Position numbers and translations under genes: made by a program. Under the pieces are notes generated by a model that was not told where the DNA came from, did not search any database, and saw only the letters and a program-made list of their open reading frames with translations. 64,000 bases of DNA from Asticcacaulis machinosus (GTDB lineage: Bacteria; Pseudomonadota; Alphaproteobacteria; Caulobacterales; Caulobacteraceae): NCBI RefSeq assembly GCF_028550435.1, contig NZ_JAQQKV010000001.1:744001-808000 (forward strand), given 5' to 3'. Of the stretch, positions 35,368-46,006 are shown in pieces; position 1 is the stretch's first letter, and the number at the start of each line of letters is the position of its first letter.

Positions 35368-35691
35368 TTATTGCTCGCCCTTCAAAGCTTCGCGGGCCTG
35401 AGCGTGATATTCGGCAACCTTAGTGCGAACTTCTGATTCGCTGACCGACAGGTTCGACGCCTTAAGATCACCTAAAACCTTGCGGATCACATCTTCTTCG
35501 CCGGGCTGCTCAAAGTCAGCGCGCACGACGGCCTTAGCATAGTCTTCAAGGATTTGGCCTGTCAGGCCCATTTTTTCACCGGCCCAAAGACCCACCATGC
35601 GGTTGCGGCGGGCAGCAGCCTTAAATTCCAGTTCCTCACTGTGGGCGAACTGGTTTTCAAAGCCCTTGGAACGATCTTCAAACGTAGTCAT
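35368..35691 (-). CDS. DUF1476 protein, F1-ATPase inhibitor zeta subunit
   Basis: A 107-residue protein. MTTFEDRSKGFENQFAHSEE and AARRNRMVGLWAGEKMGL are typical of the alphaproteobacterial zeta subunit, known in Paracoccus as an inhibitor that blocks ATP hydrolysis by F1. It precedes the purine genes but is on the other strand. Confidence 0.93.
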   Translation of the reverse strand: MTTFEDRSKGFENQFAHSEELEFKAAARRNRMVGLWAGEKMGLTGQILEDYAKAVVRADFEQPGEEDVIRKVLGDLKASNLSVSESEVRTKVAEYHAQAREALKGEQ

Positions 35692-35952
35692 CTGGTAAAA
35701 ACCTCTATAGTGCTTTTAAGCTTTAATGCGGCTTATTCCGGCGTGCAATCGAAACCGTCATTTACATCGTAAAAGTTTTTGATTATTTGCAGCCACTACA
35801 CGCATCAGATATGATGTACAGGCCTTATCCCAAGGTATCCGAAAGGCAGTTTCAGACGGCAAATCCTGCTCCGCCCCCTGATGTTTTCTATCATCAGGGT
35901 TTTGGTGTTTTTGCTGACCACGCCGCCTTTCTTAGTTTGACTGGAGATGGTG

Positions 35953-36717
35953 ATGACCACCAAAAGCCGTAAGAAAATCTACGAAGGCAAGGCCAAGATC
36001 CTTTATGAGGGCCCTGAGCCCGGCACACTGGTGCAGTATTTCAAGGACGATGCCACCGCCTTCAACGCCCAGAAAAAGGCGGTTCTGGACGGCAAGGGTG
36101 TCATCAATAACCGCATCTCCGAATTTGTGATGACCAAGCTGAACAATATCGGCGTTCAGAACCACTTCATCAAACGCCTCAACCTGCGTGAGCAACTGAT
36201 CCGCGAAGTCGAGATCATCCCGCTTGAGGTGGTGTGCCGTAATGTGGTCGCAGGCAGCATGGCCAAGCGCTTTGGCCTGCCGGAAGGCCAGCAACTGCCG
36301 CGTTCGATCATCGAATTCTACTATAAGAACGACGCCCTCGAAGATCCGATGGTCACCGAAGAGCATGTCACGGCGTTTAACTGGGCCAACACTCAGGAAA
36401 TCGACGAAATCCTGGCTATGACCCTGCGAGTCAACGATTTCCTGTCAGGCATGTTTGCTGCGGTCGGCATCACCCTGGTCGATTTCAAGATCGAATATGG
36501 CCGCCTGTTTGAAGGTGAGTTCTCGCGCGTTATTCTGGCCGACGAAATCAGCCCTGACTCGTGCCGTCTGTGGGACGCCCAGACCGGCGATAAGCTGGAC
36601 AAGGACCGCTTCCGCCGCGATCTCGGCAATGTCATCGAATCCTATGCCGAAGTCGCCAAACGCCTCGGCATCATGGGCGATATGCCCAAGGTGATCGAAG
36701 GTGGAATCACCTCGTAA
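35953..36717 (+). CDS. purC: Phosphoribosylaminoimidazole-succinocarboxamide synthase
   Basis: A 254-residue enzyme of purine synthesis. [26 protein letters not shown] and the conserved [12 protein letters not shown] are present. ATG at 35953 (MTTKSRKK) is chosen: GGAG lies 6 bases upstream, whereas the ATG at 35947 would touch it. It forms SAICAR from CAIR and aspartate. purS and purQ follow. Confidence 0.96.
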   Translation: MTTKSRKKIYEGKAKILYEGPEPGTLVQYFKDDATAFNAQKKAVLDGKGVINNRISEFVMTKLNNIGVQNHFIKRLNLREQLIREVEIIPLEVVCRNVVAGSMAKRFGLPEGQQLPRSIIEFYYKNDALEDPMVTEEHVTAFNWANTQEIDEILAMTLRVNDFLSGMFAAVGITLVDFKIEYGRLFEGEFSRVILADEISPDSCRLWDAQTGDKLDKDRFRRDLGNVIESYAEVAKRLGIMGDMPKVIEGGITS

Positions 36718-36865
36718 GAAAGTCCCTCGGCCCCAAAGCGTTGCTCTAACGCTTCGCTTGTTGAGAGCGGCCTCGGTGTACTTTCTTACGTTTCGATATT
36801 AAGAAAATTTTCTTGGGGCGGCCCTTCGAAAATTTTCGCTTTGATTATTAGATGAAGTGAAAATT

Positions 36866-37117
36866 ATGAAAGCTAAAGTTCACGTATTCCTGAAACCCGG
36901 CGTTCTGGACGTTCAGGGCAAGGCGGTTGAGGGCGCCCTCAATGGTCTGTCGACCGTTCAGGGCTGGGCGAATGTATCCCACGTCCGCGTCGGCAAGGTG
37001 CTGGAGTTTGATGTCGCGGCCACCACCGCCGAAGAGGCCAAGGCTCAGGTCAAGGACATGTGCGATAAGCTGCTGGCCAATACCGTCATCGAATCCTATA
37101 CCATTGAGGTGGCGTAA
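36866..37117 (+). CDS. purS: Phosphoribosylformylglycinamidine synthase, PurS subunit
   Basis: An 83-residue small subunit ([20 protein letters not shown]). PurS bridges PurL and PurQ in the three-part FGAM synthase. ATG at 36866 is preferred over the GTG at 36857. Its stop is one base before the purQ start. Confidence 0.95.
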   Translation: MKAKVHVFLKPGVLDVQGKAVEGALNGLSTVQGWANVSHVRVGKVLEFDVAATTAEEAKAQVKDMCDKLLANTVIESYTIEVA

Positions 37118-37118
37118 G

Positions 37119-37793
37119 ATGTCGTTTAAGGCCGCCGTACTCGTATTCCCCGGCTCTAACTGCGACCGCGACTGCAAGGTGGCTGTTGAGCGCTCAACTG
37201 GCGGCCATGTCGATATGGTCTGGCATCAGGACACCGCCCTGCCCTCTGGCCTCGATCTGATCGTAGTCCCCGGTGGCTTTTCCTATGGCGATTACCTGCG
37301 TTGCGGCGCTATGGCATCTCTATCGCCGGTGATGGCTGAGGTCGTCAAGGCGGCTGAGCGTGGCGTCAATGTTATCGGCATCTGCAACGGTTTCCAGATC
37401 CTGTGCGAATCCGGCCTCCTGCCCGGTGCCCTGATGCGCAACAACACCCTGAAATATATCTGCAAGCCGATCGAGCTTAAGGTCGAAAACCACAACACCG
37501 CCTTCACCCAGGGCTTTACCCCCGGCAAAAGCGTGTGGATGACGCAAGGCAACGCTGACGGTAATTTCGTGGCCGATGCCGACACACTCAATGCCATTGA
37601 GGGCAACGGTCAGGTCGTTTTCCGCTATGTCGAAAACCCCAATGGCTCAGCCAATGACATCGCAGGCCTGATGAATGAACGCGGCAATGTGCTGGGCATG
37701 ATGCCCCACCCTGACCGCGCATTCGAAGCTGAACTGGGATCAGACGATGGGGCTATCTTATTCCGCAGCCTGATGGAACGGGTGGCTGCGTAA
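37119..37793 (+). CDS. purQ: Phosphoribosylformylglycinamidine synthase, glutaminase subunit PurQ
   Basis: A 224-residue class I glutamine amidotransferase. The catalytic Cys is in GICNGFQIL and the His in [10 protein letters not shown], with [11 protein letters not shown]. It supplies ammonia to PurL. The ATG at 37119 begins one base after purS ends; a longer frame from 36927 overlaps purS in another frame and is rejected. Confidence 0.96.
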   Translation: MSFKAAVLVFPGSNCDRDCKVAVERSTGGHVDMVWHQDTALPSGLDLIVVPGGFSYGDYLRCGAMASLSPVMAEVVKAAERGVNVIGICNGFQILCESGLLPGALMRNNTLKYICKPIELKVENHNTAFTQGFTPGKSVWMTQGNADGNFVADADTLNAIEGNGQVVFRYVENPNGSANDIAGLMNERGNVLGMMPHPDRAFEAELGSDDGAILFRSLMERVAA

Positions 37794-37795
37794 CG

Positions 37796-38473
37796 TTATT
37801 TCTCGTTTGGCAACCCGATCATGCCCGTCGCGGCCTGCACCGTGACATCGACAAAACCCTCGTGCGAGAATACGCGATTCACCGTATTTTCAATGCCATG
37901 CTGAGTTTGGTAGCTGGAGCCATAGCCCGTCGCCGGATTTAACGCGTAGCCGTGATTTGTTCCGATACGCGTCTCGAGCGTATTGACACTTTTACCCACA
38001 AGCTTTGGATTCGATTGCACCAATATATATCGTTCATGAGGCAGAGGACGAAACTGAACCCCCACGATATTGCCGAGAACCGCAAAGCGATCATCAGCAA
38101 ACTGACGTGTGGTTTTACCGTCCGCATCTAAAAGCCGAACCGACGGAGCAAACGTCCTTATAGCCTCTTGCCTGCCGCCAACGGACACGGTGTGGTTTTC
38201 CGCACTCAGGGGCAAGGCATAGACAACATAGCGGCTAACCTCGGTATCCGCAGTCAAGCACGGCCTGACCTCATTGATCAGGGTAGAAACCGTGTAATAG
38301 GCCTTCTTTTTCTCAGGCGTTAAGGACACCGCATCCGTGAGCAAGGGGGCCGCCACACAGCCCTCGCCCGACAGGGTCAGAACCGCTACGGATGGCGGCG
38401 GAGGCGGCGTGGAGGCGCAAGCCGACACCAAAACAGCCGTCAAAAGGCCAAAAGACCATTTTAAGTTACGCAT
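37796..38473 (-). CDS. Lipoprotein of unknown function
   Basis: A 225-residue protein with a lipobox (LVSAC near residue 19) and a Pro-rich linker. It is secreted and mainly beta-strand in the rest. No family assigned. It ends 2 bases from purQ in convergent orientation and probably forms an operon with the lipoprotein gene that precedes it. Confidence 0.75.
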   Translation of the reverse strand: MRNLKWSFGLLTAVLVSACASTPPPPPSVAVLTLSGEGCVAAPLLTDAVSLTPEKKKAYYTVSTLINEVRPCLTADTEVSRYVVYALPLSAENHTVSVGGRQEAIRTFAPSVRLLDADGKTTRQFADDRFAVLGNIVGVQFRPLPHERYILVQSNPKLVGKSVNTLETRIGTNHGYALNPATGYGSSYQTQHGIENTVNRVFSHEGFVDVTVQAATGMIGLPNEK

Positions 38474-38483
38474 GGGATGGCCC

Positions 38484-39230
38484 CTATTTCAGGAGTTGCG
38501 CCGTCGCCCGCGCCGATTCAACGAGAGCAATTCTCAGACCCTCGGTGGCCTTGGCCGGATCGGCTTCAATATCCTCGACCTTATCAAAGGCATAGTCGGG
38601 ATTTCCGGGGACATTAACCGTCAAGGGCACGGGGGCCACCGCATTATATTCGACGCGATTGTCGAGCAGGATTTTTTTAGGGTCTTTGCTGTCGACCATT
38701 CTGACCAAAATCACGACGTAGGGCCGCCACTTCGTGCCGCCGACCTGCTGGTAACCGTAGGCTACACCAGCGACATCGAGCACAGCGCTTCCGTCCGGAG
38801 CGTTGGCTTGCGGCGTTACGGCCACGAGGCTGCGGCTGGTATCACGCTCTGCCTTGAAGCTTGAGACTTCGTAATTCAGCCCCTTTAAGGACGCTTCAAA
38901 AGCTTCGTCGAAAATCGCTTCACCATCAAACTTTTGCGACTCTAAAACTGTGTTGATCTTGCCGTTTTGGTTGTTGGCGATACCGGCTTCAATACCCGCA
39001 GCCGCCATCCCCACAACAAGCCCTGCCAAACCAAGGCCGCTGGTGGCAGCGGCCATATTTTGGCCGTTGGTAGCCAGTTTGCGAACGCCGGTTTTGGCCG
39101 GTATCGCATCTTCGACCACCTGAATTTTTGATATCCCGGATGTCGCCTGATCGAAAGGCACGGGCCGGTAAGGGCTTGCACAGCCACCCAGCAAGCCAAC
39201 AACCAGAAGTGATCCCATTAAACGCTTCAT
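38484..39230 (-). CDS. Lipoprotein of unknown function
   Basis: A 248-residue protein with a signal peptide and lipobox (GLLGGC near residue 16). A Gly/Ala-rich membrane-like segment (GLGLAGLVVGMAAAGIEAGIA) is present. ATG at 39230 is chosen; the longer frame from 39287 begins in a poorly coding stretch. It is followed 10 bases later by the second lipoprotein gene, and the two may work together. Confidence 0.75.
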   Translation of the reverse strand: MKRLMGSLLVVGLLGGCASPYRPVPFDQATSGISKIQVVEDAIPAKTGVRKLATNGQNMAAATSGLGLAGLVVGMAAAGIEAGIANNQNGKINTVLESQKFDGEAIFDEAFEASLKGLNYEVSSFKAERDTSRSLVAVTPQANAPDGSAVLDVAGVAYGYQQVGGTKWRPYVVILVRMVDSKDPKKILLDNRVEYNAVAPVPLTVNVPGNPDYAFDKVEDIEADPAKATEGLRIALVESARATAQLLK

Positions 39231-39446
39231 AATAGCCCCCAATATTTTGTGACGATCCAATAATAACAAAGACCTACCCCCCGCCACATACCCGGATACA
39301 GACCTTTATGGGTTCCTTATTATTGTTAAATGTGGCATCTGGCAACCTCCCCGATTATTTTTCCAAAGCAAAGTTGTTGTGCCCTCCCAAGGTTTCTCTC
39401 CGGCTGACATGGTGACATGGTGATAAGAATCCGCTAGAGACCGCCC

Positions 39447-41669
39447 ATGAGCACGACATCTCCTTCCCCCGCCCCCAAAACCATGATGCAATTGGCCGCC
39501 GAATTTGGTCTGAAGCCTGATGAATATCAGGTCATTCTCGACCGGCTGGGGCGCGAACCGAACTATGTCGAACTGGGCGTATTTTCGGTCATGTGGTCGG
39601 AGCATTGCTCCTATAAATCCTCGCGTCTGCACCTGAAGAAGTTTCCGGTCACCGGTGATCGCGTCATCTGCGGGCCGGGCGAAAACGCCGGCGTCATCGA
39701 CATTGATGACGGTCAGGCGTGCATATTTAAAATGGAATCGCACAACCACCCGTCCTATATCGAGCCCTATCAGGGGGCGGCGACCGGCGTCGGCGGCATC
39801 ATGCGCGACGTGTTTACGATGGGCGCGCGCCCGGTCGCCCTGCTCAACGCCCTGCGTTTCGGTGAGCCTGACCATCCCAAAACCAAGCGCATCGTCGAAG
39901 GCGTGGTCGCCGGTATCGGCGGCTATGGCAATTGCGTCGGCGTGCCCACGGTTGCCGGTGAGACCAATTTCCATGCGGGCTATAACGGCAATGTGCTGGT
40001 CAACGCCATGTGCGTAGGCCTGGCCGATGCCGATAAGATTTTCTATTCCGCTGCGCCTGAACCCGGTCTGCCGGTCGTCTATTTCGGCTCCAAGACCGGC
40101 CGCGACGGCATCCACGGCGCCACCATGTCGTCGGCTGAGTTCACTGAGGATTCCGAGGAAAAACGCCCGACCGTTCAGGTTGGCGATCCGTTTGCCGAAA
40201 AGCTGCTGATCGAAGCAACACTTGAGCTTATGGCGACTGGTGCTGTGGCCGCCATTCAGGACATGGGGGCCGCGGGCCTTACCTCATCATCGGTCGAAAT
40301 GGCCGGTAAGGGCGGGCTTGGGATCACGCTCGACCTCGATAAGGTGCCACAGCGCGAAGAAAACATGTCGGCCTATGAGATGATGTTGTCGGAATCGCAG
40401 GAGCGCATGCTGGCCATCCTCAAGCCCGGCCGCGAAGCCGATGGCTACCGCGTGTTTGAAAAATGGGGCCTTGATGCCGCCGTCATTGGTGAAACCAATA
40501 CGTCCGGTCATATTGTGCTGACCCATAAGGGCGAAGTGGTGTGCGACCTGCCGCTGGCCCCGCTCTCGGACGATGCGCCGCTCTATGACCGTCCGTGGGT
40601 TGAGCCTACGTGCGAGCCGGAACTTAACCTGGCGGATATCCCCGCCCCGGCCAACCTCAATGACGCCCTGCTGACCATTATTTCCAGCCCTGACATGTCG
40701 TCAAAGCGCTGGCTGTGGGAGCAGTATGACCGTCACGTCATGGCCGACACCCTCTCCGATTCTTCGACCGGCCACGATGCCGGTATGGTCCGCGTTCACG
40801 GCACGAAAAAGGCGCTGGCGGTCACGTCCGACTGCACCCCGCGCTATGTCAAGGCCAACCCCTATGAAGGCGGCAAGCAGGCCGTGGCCGAAGCGTGGCG
40901 CAACCTGACCGCTGTGGGGGCTGATCCGATCGCCATCACCGACAACCTCAACTTCGGCAGCCCCGAAAAGCCTGAGACTATGGGCCAGATCGTGCGCGCC
41001 ATTGACGGCATGGCCGAGGCCTGCCGCGAGCTGGCCTTCCCGGTCGTATCGGGCAATGTCTCGCTCTACAACGAAACCAATGGCGTTTCCATTCCGCCTA
41101 CCCCGACCGTCGGCGCGGTCGGCCTGCTGAAAGACTATGATCAACGCGCGGGCTTTAATGGCCTGAAAGCCGGTCAGGTTCTGGTGCTGATCGGGGCAAC
41201 CGTCGGCGAACTGGGCTCTTCCATTTACTTGCGCGAAGTCCACGGCATCGAAGCCGGTGCCCCGCCCAAGGTCAATCTCAAGGTTGAAAAGCGTAACGGC
41301 GACTTCGTGCGTGACCTGATCAAGTCCAAATCCGTCAGCGCTGTGCATGACCTCAGCGACGGTGGCCTTTTGATCGCGACTCTTGAAATGGGACTAGCAT
41401 CTAAGGTCGGGATCGAGCTTAAGAACCCGAGCGACCTCGACGACCATGTGTTTGCCTTTGCCGAAGATCAGGCCCGCTATCTGGTTGGCGTGGAAGACGC
41501 ATCCGCTCATACCTTGCTGGCGCAGGCCGCCGAAGCGGGCGTACCGGCGCAGGTGGTGGGTCTCGCGACCGGCTCAGACCTGTGCTTCAAGGGCCTGTGC
41601 CTAAGCCTGTCGTCGCTTAAAGCCGCCAATGAAGCGTGGCTGCCGGCCTATATGGGCGCGGCCACTTAA
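39447..41669 (+). CDS. purL: Phosphoribosylformylglycinamidine synthase subunit PurL
   Basis: A 740-residue small-type Pur[36 protein letters not shown] and later [12 protein letters not shown] with [11 protein letters not shown] are typical. It makes FGAM from FGAR with ammonia from PurQ. It stands apart from purQ by the two lipoprotein genes on the opposite strand. Confidence 0.97.
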   Translation: MSTTSPSPAPKTMMQLAAEFGLKPDEYQVILDRLGREPNYVELGVFSVMWSEHCSYKSSRLHLKKFPVTGDRVICGPGENAGVIDIDDGQACIFKMESHNHPSYIEPYQGAATGVGGIMRDVFTMGARPVALLNALRFGEPDHPKTKRIVEGVVAGIGGYGNCVGVPTVAGETNFHAGYNGNVLVNAMCVGLADADKIFYSAAPEPGLPVVYFGSKTGRDGIHGATMSSAEFTEDSEEKRPTVQVGDPFAEKLLIEATLELMATGAVAAIQDMGAAGLTSSSVEMAGKGGLGITLDLDKVPQREENMSAYEMMLSESQERMLAILKPGREADGYRVFEKWGLDAAVIGETNTSGHIVLTHKGEVVCDLPLAPLSDDAPLYDRPWVEPTCEPELNLADIPAPANLNDALLTIISSPDMSSKRWLWEQYDRHVMADTLSDSSTGHDAGMVRVHGTKKALAVTSDCTPRYVKANPYEGGKQAVAEAWRNLTAVGADPIAITDNLNFGSPEKPETMGQIVRAIDGMAEACRELAFPVVSGNVSLYNETNGVSIPPTPTVGAVGLLKDYDQRAGFNGLKAGQVLVLIGATVGELGSSIYLREVHGIEAGAPPKVNLKVEKRNGDFVRDLIKSKSVSAVHDLSDGGLLIATLEMGLASKVGIELKNPSDLDDHVFAFAEDQARYLVGVEDASAHTLLAQAAEAGVPAQVVGLATGSDLCFKGLCLSLSSLKAANEAWLPAYMGAAT

Positions 41670-41841
41670 GCGCAAAAGCTGAACCAAACCCAATACACAA
41701 CCCTTGATTTTAAATCAGGTTGCGGATGGTTGAAATATTGGCCCCTGCCCCCATTTTCGCCGTAAGCTTAACCAGCTTGTTAACCTTCGGGTCATAACCG
41801 CAAGGCTAAGATTTTCATGTTCATTGCCTTTGAGTCCCATC

Positions 41842-42072
41842 ATGCCCATTGCCCAGAGCGACCTTGAAACCCTTTTGAAAGACGCGTTCCCGCACGCGCA
41901 GATCGAGGTTGTCGATCTGGCGGGTGATGGCGATCACTATAAGGCGATTATTGCCGACGCGTCGTTTGCGGGCCTCTCAAAGGTCAAGCAGCACCAAAGC
42001 GTCTATGCCGCACTAAAGGGTCGCGTCGGGGGGGAAATTCACGCCCTGGCGCTAGAGACCCGCGCCCCCTGA
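41842..42072 (+). CDS. bolA: BolA-family protein
   Basis: A 76-residue protein. LKDAFPHAQIEVVDLAGDGDHYKAIIADASFAGLSKVKQHQSVYAAL has the BolA fold pattern with the conserved His in KQHQ. BolA partners with monothiol glutaredoxins in Fe-S cluster traffic. The glutaredoxin gene is two genes downstream. ATG 41842 is chosen over the TTG at 41824. Confidence 0.9.
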   Translation: MPIAQSDLETLLKDAFPHAQIEVVDLAGDGDHYKAIIADASFAGLSKVKQHQSVYAALKGRVGGEIHALALETRAP

Positions 42073-42085
42073 CGGAGCGCGCGCG

Positions 42086-43000
42086 ATGCGATACCGCCCC
42101 TTTGGACGTTCCGGCATGGCGCTATCAACCGTAGGCCTGCGCCTGAGTTGGGACACGTTCAATAAAAACCGCAATACCGCCTCAGCTCTGATGACGGCGG
42201 CGCTCGAAAACGGCATCAATACCTTCCATTTCGACACCACCGATCTTGAGTTGCTCAAACTGGCGGCTGAGGTATTTTCCGTCGTCGATCGTAAGCTGTT
42301 GTTTATCGGCTGCACCGCGCACGGCCGCACGATTGACGGCCCGGCCACCAGCTATGAACTGACACCTCTCAGATCTCGCCTGAAAGGAGCCATCAAGGAG
42401 TCCGGCCTGATGTGGCTCGACATGCTGGCCTTTGAGCGGCCCATCAACTACGTCCTGCCCGAAGACAGCCGCGCCTTTTTGAGGAGCCTCAAAGAAGCCC
42501 GTATGCTGCGTTACACCTGCGCCACTGTCGATGTCGCCGACATGGACGAAGTGATCATGAGCGGAGATTTCAACGTCATTGATACCCGCTTTGACCTCGA
42601 CACTTCATGGGATAAACGCAACCTGATGGATAAGGCGGTGGCCAGCGATATGTGCGTTTTGGCCCGCGACTACTACCCCGATGCCTATAAAAAAGCCTCC
42701 GATCTCATGCCGGCGGATGGCAAGAAATCGTGGTTCTTTAAGAAGCCTGAAAACCCGCTGACCGGCGCCGGCACCTATGCCTTTTTGCACCAGACCCCGG
42801 ACTGGACGGCGGAGGAACTCTGCTTATCTTATGCTCTGCACCAGACGGCTATTTCCTGCGTGCTGATCGAGCCAAAGTCGGTGGACCAACTGGAACTGCT
42901 GGCCCAGGTGCCCGAACGCCACATGCCCTCCTCCGTCCCGGCCCAGATCGAAATGGCCCGCTTTACCGAGCATGGCCCGAAAAACCGCGTAAAGGCTTAG
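42086..43000 (+). CDS. Degenerate aldo/keto reductase-like protein
   Basis: A 304-residue protein with an AKR barrel start (MRYRPFGRSGMALSTVGLRL) and C-terminal region (LSYALHQTAISCVLIEPKSVDQLEL). The catalytic Asp is kept (FHFDTTDLE), but the usual Tyr, Lys and His are replaced. It probably does not reduce substrates. It lies between bolA and grxD and follows bolA by 13 bases, which suggests a role in the same Fe-S traffic. Confidence 0.8.
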   Translation: MRYRPFGRSGMALSTVGLRLSWDTFNKNRNTASALMTAALENGINTFHFDTTDLELLKLAAEVFSVVDRKLLFIGCTAHGRTIDGPATSYELTPLRSRLKGAIKESGLMWLDMLAFERPINYVLPEDSRAFLRSLKEARMLRYTCATVDVADMDEVIMSGDFNVIDTRFDLDTSWDKRNLMDKAVASDMCVLARDYYPDAYKKASDLMPADGKKSWFFKKPENPLTGAGTYAFLHQTPDWTAEELCLSYALHQTAISCVLIEPKSVDQLELLAQVPERHMPSSVPAQIEMARFTEHGPKNRVKA

Positions 43001-43160
43001 ATACTTATCTTAGTCCCTCGCCGGGCGGTGGCTATGCCACCTTGGCCACCGCCTCAATGGCGGCTTGAGCGGAATGATTTCCACAAAAATCATTCCGCTC
43101 TGGATTTCCATCCGCCACACGCCTATATCGAAGTCATACATTTATGCGGAGCCTGATACC

Positions 43161-43502
43161 GTGAGCACAGACATCAACACCGAAGCCCACCAGTTTATTG
43201 AGACGACGATCAAGAACAATCCTGTCGTCCTGTTCATGAAGGGCACACCCGATGCGCCGCGCTGCGGGTTCTCGTCACTGGTCGTGCAGGTGCTCGACCA
43301 TCTGGGCGTAGAGTTTGCCGGCGTTGACGTGCTTCAGGACGAAGACCTGCGCGAAGGCATTAAGGCCTATACCGACTGGCCGACCATCCCTCAACTTTAT
43401 GTCGCCGAAGAGTTCGTGGGCGGTGCTGACATCGTGCGCGAAATGTTTCAGTCGGGCGAACTGAAACAACTGCTGACCGACAAAGGTATTGTCGCGGCTT
43501 AA
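43161..43502 (+). CDS. grxD: Monothiol glutaredoxin, CGFS type
   Basis: A 113-residue protein with the CGFS active-site motif (RCGFSSLVVQVLDHLG) and WPTIPQLYV. Such glutaredoxins carry and hand over 2Fe-2S clusters and bind BolA. GTG start at 43161. Confidence 0.95.
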   Translation: MSTDINTEAHQFIETTIKNNPVVLFMKGTPDAPRCGFSSLVVQVLDHLGVEFAGVDVLQDEDLREGIKAYTDWPTIPQLYVAEEFVGGADIVREMFQSGELKQLLTDKGIVAA

Positions 43503-43521
43503 TCTCGCCACTTATTCTTGG

Positions 43522-43553
43522 AAAAGGCCTGAGTAAACTCAGGTCTTTTTTTG
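43522..43553. terminator. Terminator after grxD
   Basis: GGCCTGAGT-aa-ACTCAGGTC followed by a T-run; one G:T pair in the stem. It overlaps the 3' end of the convergent acyltransferase gene and could serve both strands. Confidence 0.75.
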
Positions 43554-45602
43554 TGTCTCGTGCGTAGGGATCTGTACGCGCAGCCCCACCCCCAGCATCT
43601 GGACGATATCAGACGACAGGAAATCGGCACCATAGCCATTCAGGTGCAGATTATCATAATAAAGCGGCTTCCCGCCTTTTTCCGACGCACAGCCGGAGGC
43701 CGTGACTGAACAGAGCCTTTGCGCCGGATCGTAATACATGACCCCCGCCTTGGCGCTTTGGCGATCCAGCAGATTACGCGCCACCCGCGTGCGCTTAAGA
43801 TGATCCTCAAGCGACAGGTTGGGCAGATCATGATTACGGCGCGCACTCTTGATCGATGAGAACATGTAACGCGGCACATGGTGGCTCATCTGCGGGATGG
43901 GATAGACCACGATGATCTTCTTACCGGCCTTAAGATAGGCATCAAACTCACGGTCCATAACCGCGGCAATGGCCGCTTCCCGTTCCGGTTCCCGACGGCC
44001 GCGTACCAGTTCCGGCCGCTCCGCCGAGGTGTAGCATTGGCGGGCCTGCGGGCAGCTAAAATAGTCGGCCCAGTTCGAGACGACGATGACGGTATCGATG
44101 TTTTTCGAGTCCAGAATATACTGATGGGCCTTGGTGTGAAACTGGGCACACGGCTCAGGGTCTTCGCGACGGATAAGCCCCGCAAACGGCGGGCAACCGG
44201 TCCAGGTAAACTGCTGCATACCGATCGGTTGCCCGGTCAGGTGTTCGGCCAGTTTCCATGACACCTCGGTCGACATGCTGTCGCCGACCACCGCCACCGT
44301 GCGGCCCGACGTGTCGCCAAACCGACAGTAGCTGTCGAACGAGGTCGGTATCTGGTTCAGGCAATCCTTGCCATAGGGGCTGGTATATTCGTTGCCCGCC
44401 GAGATCATGCGCTCTTCGGCCGTCAGGCGCTGAGGCAGTCCACCGGTGATATGCAGGGTCAGGCCCACCGCCACCAGCCCCACTGCACAGGCCGCGGCAC
44501 CGGCAAATAGCTGATATTTTGGCAGTTTGAGCCCCTTACGAAAGGGTTGCTCGATATAGCGCCAGGTCAGGTAAGCCAGCCCCAGCGAAAACACTATCAG
44601 CAGAATATACCCACCCGGCGATACGCCGTCCGGCGACAGCAGACGCGCAAACACAAATACCGGCTGATGCCACAAATAGGCGCTGTAACTGATCAGGCCG
44701 ATACCGACCAGATAAGGCTGGGTCAAAACCCAGTATGCCCATGTGCCTTGCCGCGCACATCCAATGATCAGCATGGCCCCGCTGACCGGAATGAGCGTCA
44801 TCAGGCCAGGCCAGGGAATAAAGTGTTCAATCACCAGAACCGGCGCAATGATCATGATCAGCCCTGCCATAGACAGTATCTGATGAACTTCCGCCCGGCT
44901 CAGCAGGCCGAGCAGGCGCTCCATGACCGGCGGGTGGACGGTTTCATGTCGGTCATTGTGGAGCCAAATCGCCAGAAGCGCGCCCGCCAGTAATTCCCAC
45001 GCCCGGCTTGTCAGCAGGTAAAAGGTAGCGTTAGGATCATGGCGCCAATTGTATTCCGCCCAGATCAGGCTGATGAGCGCAATCCCGCCGAAGATCGCCA
45101 TCAAATAGCGGCGGGCGTACGTCCATACCGCAAACAACAACAGCGGAAACAGGACATAAAACTGCTCTTCGACCGCCAGAGACCAGGTATGGAGGAAGGG
45201 TTTGTATTCCGAGGCGCCTTCGAAATAACCGCTTTCGCCCAGAAAAAACACGTTCGACAGAAACAGGTTGACCGCAACCAGACTCTGGCCGAAATCGCGA
45301 AACTCTTCGGGCAGCATGGTGAACCATGCAAACGGGATCGATACCGCCATGACAAGGATCAGCGCCGGCGCGATGCGTCGCACCCGCCGCTCATAAAACC
45401 TGAGCAACGAGAACCGGCCTTGCCCGATTTCATCAGCCAGTATGCGCGTGATCAGGTATCCGCTGATGACGAAAAACACGTCAACACCGACGAAACCACC
45501 TGAAAACATTGAAAAACCGGCATGACTTAGCATGACCGGCAACAGTGCCAGTGCGCGCAGCCCGTCTATTTCGGGCCTGTACTTGTCTTGTACGTACCTC
45601 AA
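43539..45602 (-). CDS. O-acyltransferase, OafA-type with SGNH domain
   Basis: About 687 residues. N-terminal acyltransferase-3 membrane domain (YRPEIDGLRALALLPVMLSHAG, then DVFFVISGYLITRIL) with ten or so hydrophobic segments, and a C-terminal SGNH domain (VAVVGDSMSTE, then DNLHLNGYGADF). It moves acyl groups across the membrane onto surface polysaccharide or peptidoglycan. TTG at 45602 fits, because GAGG precedes it by 5 bases; the longer frame to 45725 looks poor. Confidence 0.9.
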   Translation of the reverse strand: MRYVQDKYRPEIDGLRALALLPVMLSHAGFSMFSGGFVGVDVFFVISGYLITRILADEIGQGRFSLLRFYERRVRRIAPALILVMAVSIPFAWFTMLPEEFRDFGQSLVAVNLFLSNVFFLGESGYFEGASEYKPFLHTWSLAVEEQFYVLFPLLLFAVWTYARRYLMAIFGGIALISLIWAEYNWRHDPNATFYLLTSRAWELLAGALLAIWLHNDRHETVHPPVMERLLGLLSRAEVHQILSMAGLIMIIAPVLVIEHFIPWPGLMTLIPVSGAMLIIGCARQGTWAYWVLTQPYLVGIGLISYSAYLWHQPVFVFARLLSPDGVSPGGYILLIVFSLGLAYLTWRYIEQPFRKGLKLPKYQLFAGAAACAVGLVAVGLTLHITGGLPQRLTAEERMISAGNEYTSPYGKDCLNQIPTSFDSYCRFGDTSGRTVAVVGDSMSTEVSWKLAEHLTGQPIGMQQFTWTGCPPFAGLIRREDPEPCAQFHTKAHQYILDSKNIDTVIVVSNWADYFSCPQARQCYTSAERPELVRGRREPEREAAIAAVMDREFDAYLKAGKKIIVVYPIPQMSHHVPRYMFSSIKSARRNHDLPNLSLEDHLKRTRVARNLLDRQSAKAGVMYYDPAQRLCSVTASGCASEKGGKPLYYDNLHLNGYGADFLSSDIVQMLGVGLRVQIPTHETQKKT

Positions 45603-46006
45603 AGCCTGCCTCACGAACTGCTGCAGCGACGCACATGCGCCACCCGGGTTTTCTGCCCGTGCATTAGTCAAAAGCCAGTGCTGTTCGTTTCCCCGATACC
45701 GTTCAAAATGCGAACGGCCCCTCAAAAAGCGCGCGGATTAAAAGTTTCTGCCTTGCGCGCCCGGCTGGCCCTTTGGGCCCGCCATAAGCGTTATGCTACC
45801 GTACAAATACGCAACGCCACATTAACCATAAAATCGCAGAGCCTTATGGATACACGACTTTATCGCCTGTGGATAGAAAAAAGTCATATCGACTACGTTT
45901 TTGCATGACTATAACCATACCGGCACAATTGACATTATTGAGATCAATCTTCATCGTTGACCGATGGGAAAGGGATGTTGCGATCAACATCCGATTGGGG
46001 GATTAA
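45603..46006. other. Gene-free region between acyltransferase and secreted protein
   Basis: About 400 bases without a supported gene. TTAACCATAAAATCG at 45821 resembles half a CtrA site but lacks the second TTAA. The promoter of the gene at 46007 must lie here. Confidence 0.4.

Noticed and set aside
36927-37118. Longer purQ frame
   Set aside because: Overlaps purS, and [16 protein letters not shown] at 37119 is the normal PurQ N-terminus.
43539-45725. Longer acyltransferase start at 45725
   Set aside because: The extra 41 residues are not like a membrane protein; TTG at 45602 has a Shine-Dalgarno and begins close to the family start.
45821-45835. CtrA-like half-site TTAACCAT
   Set aside because: The second TTAA half is missing.
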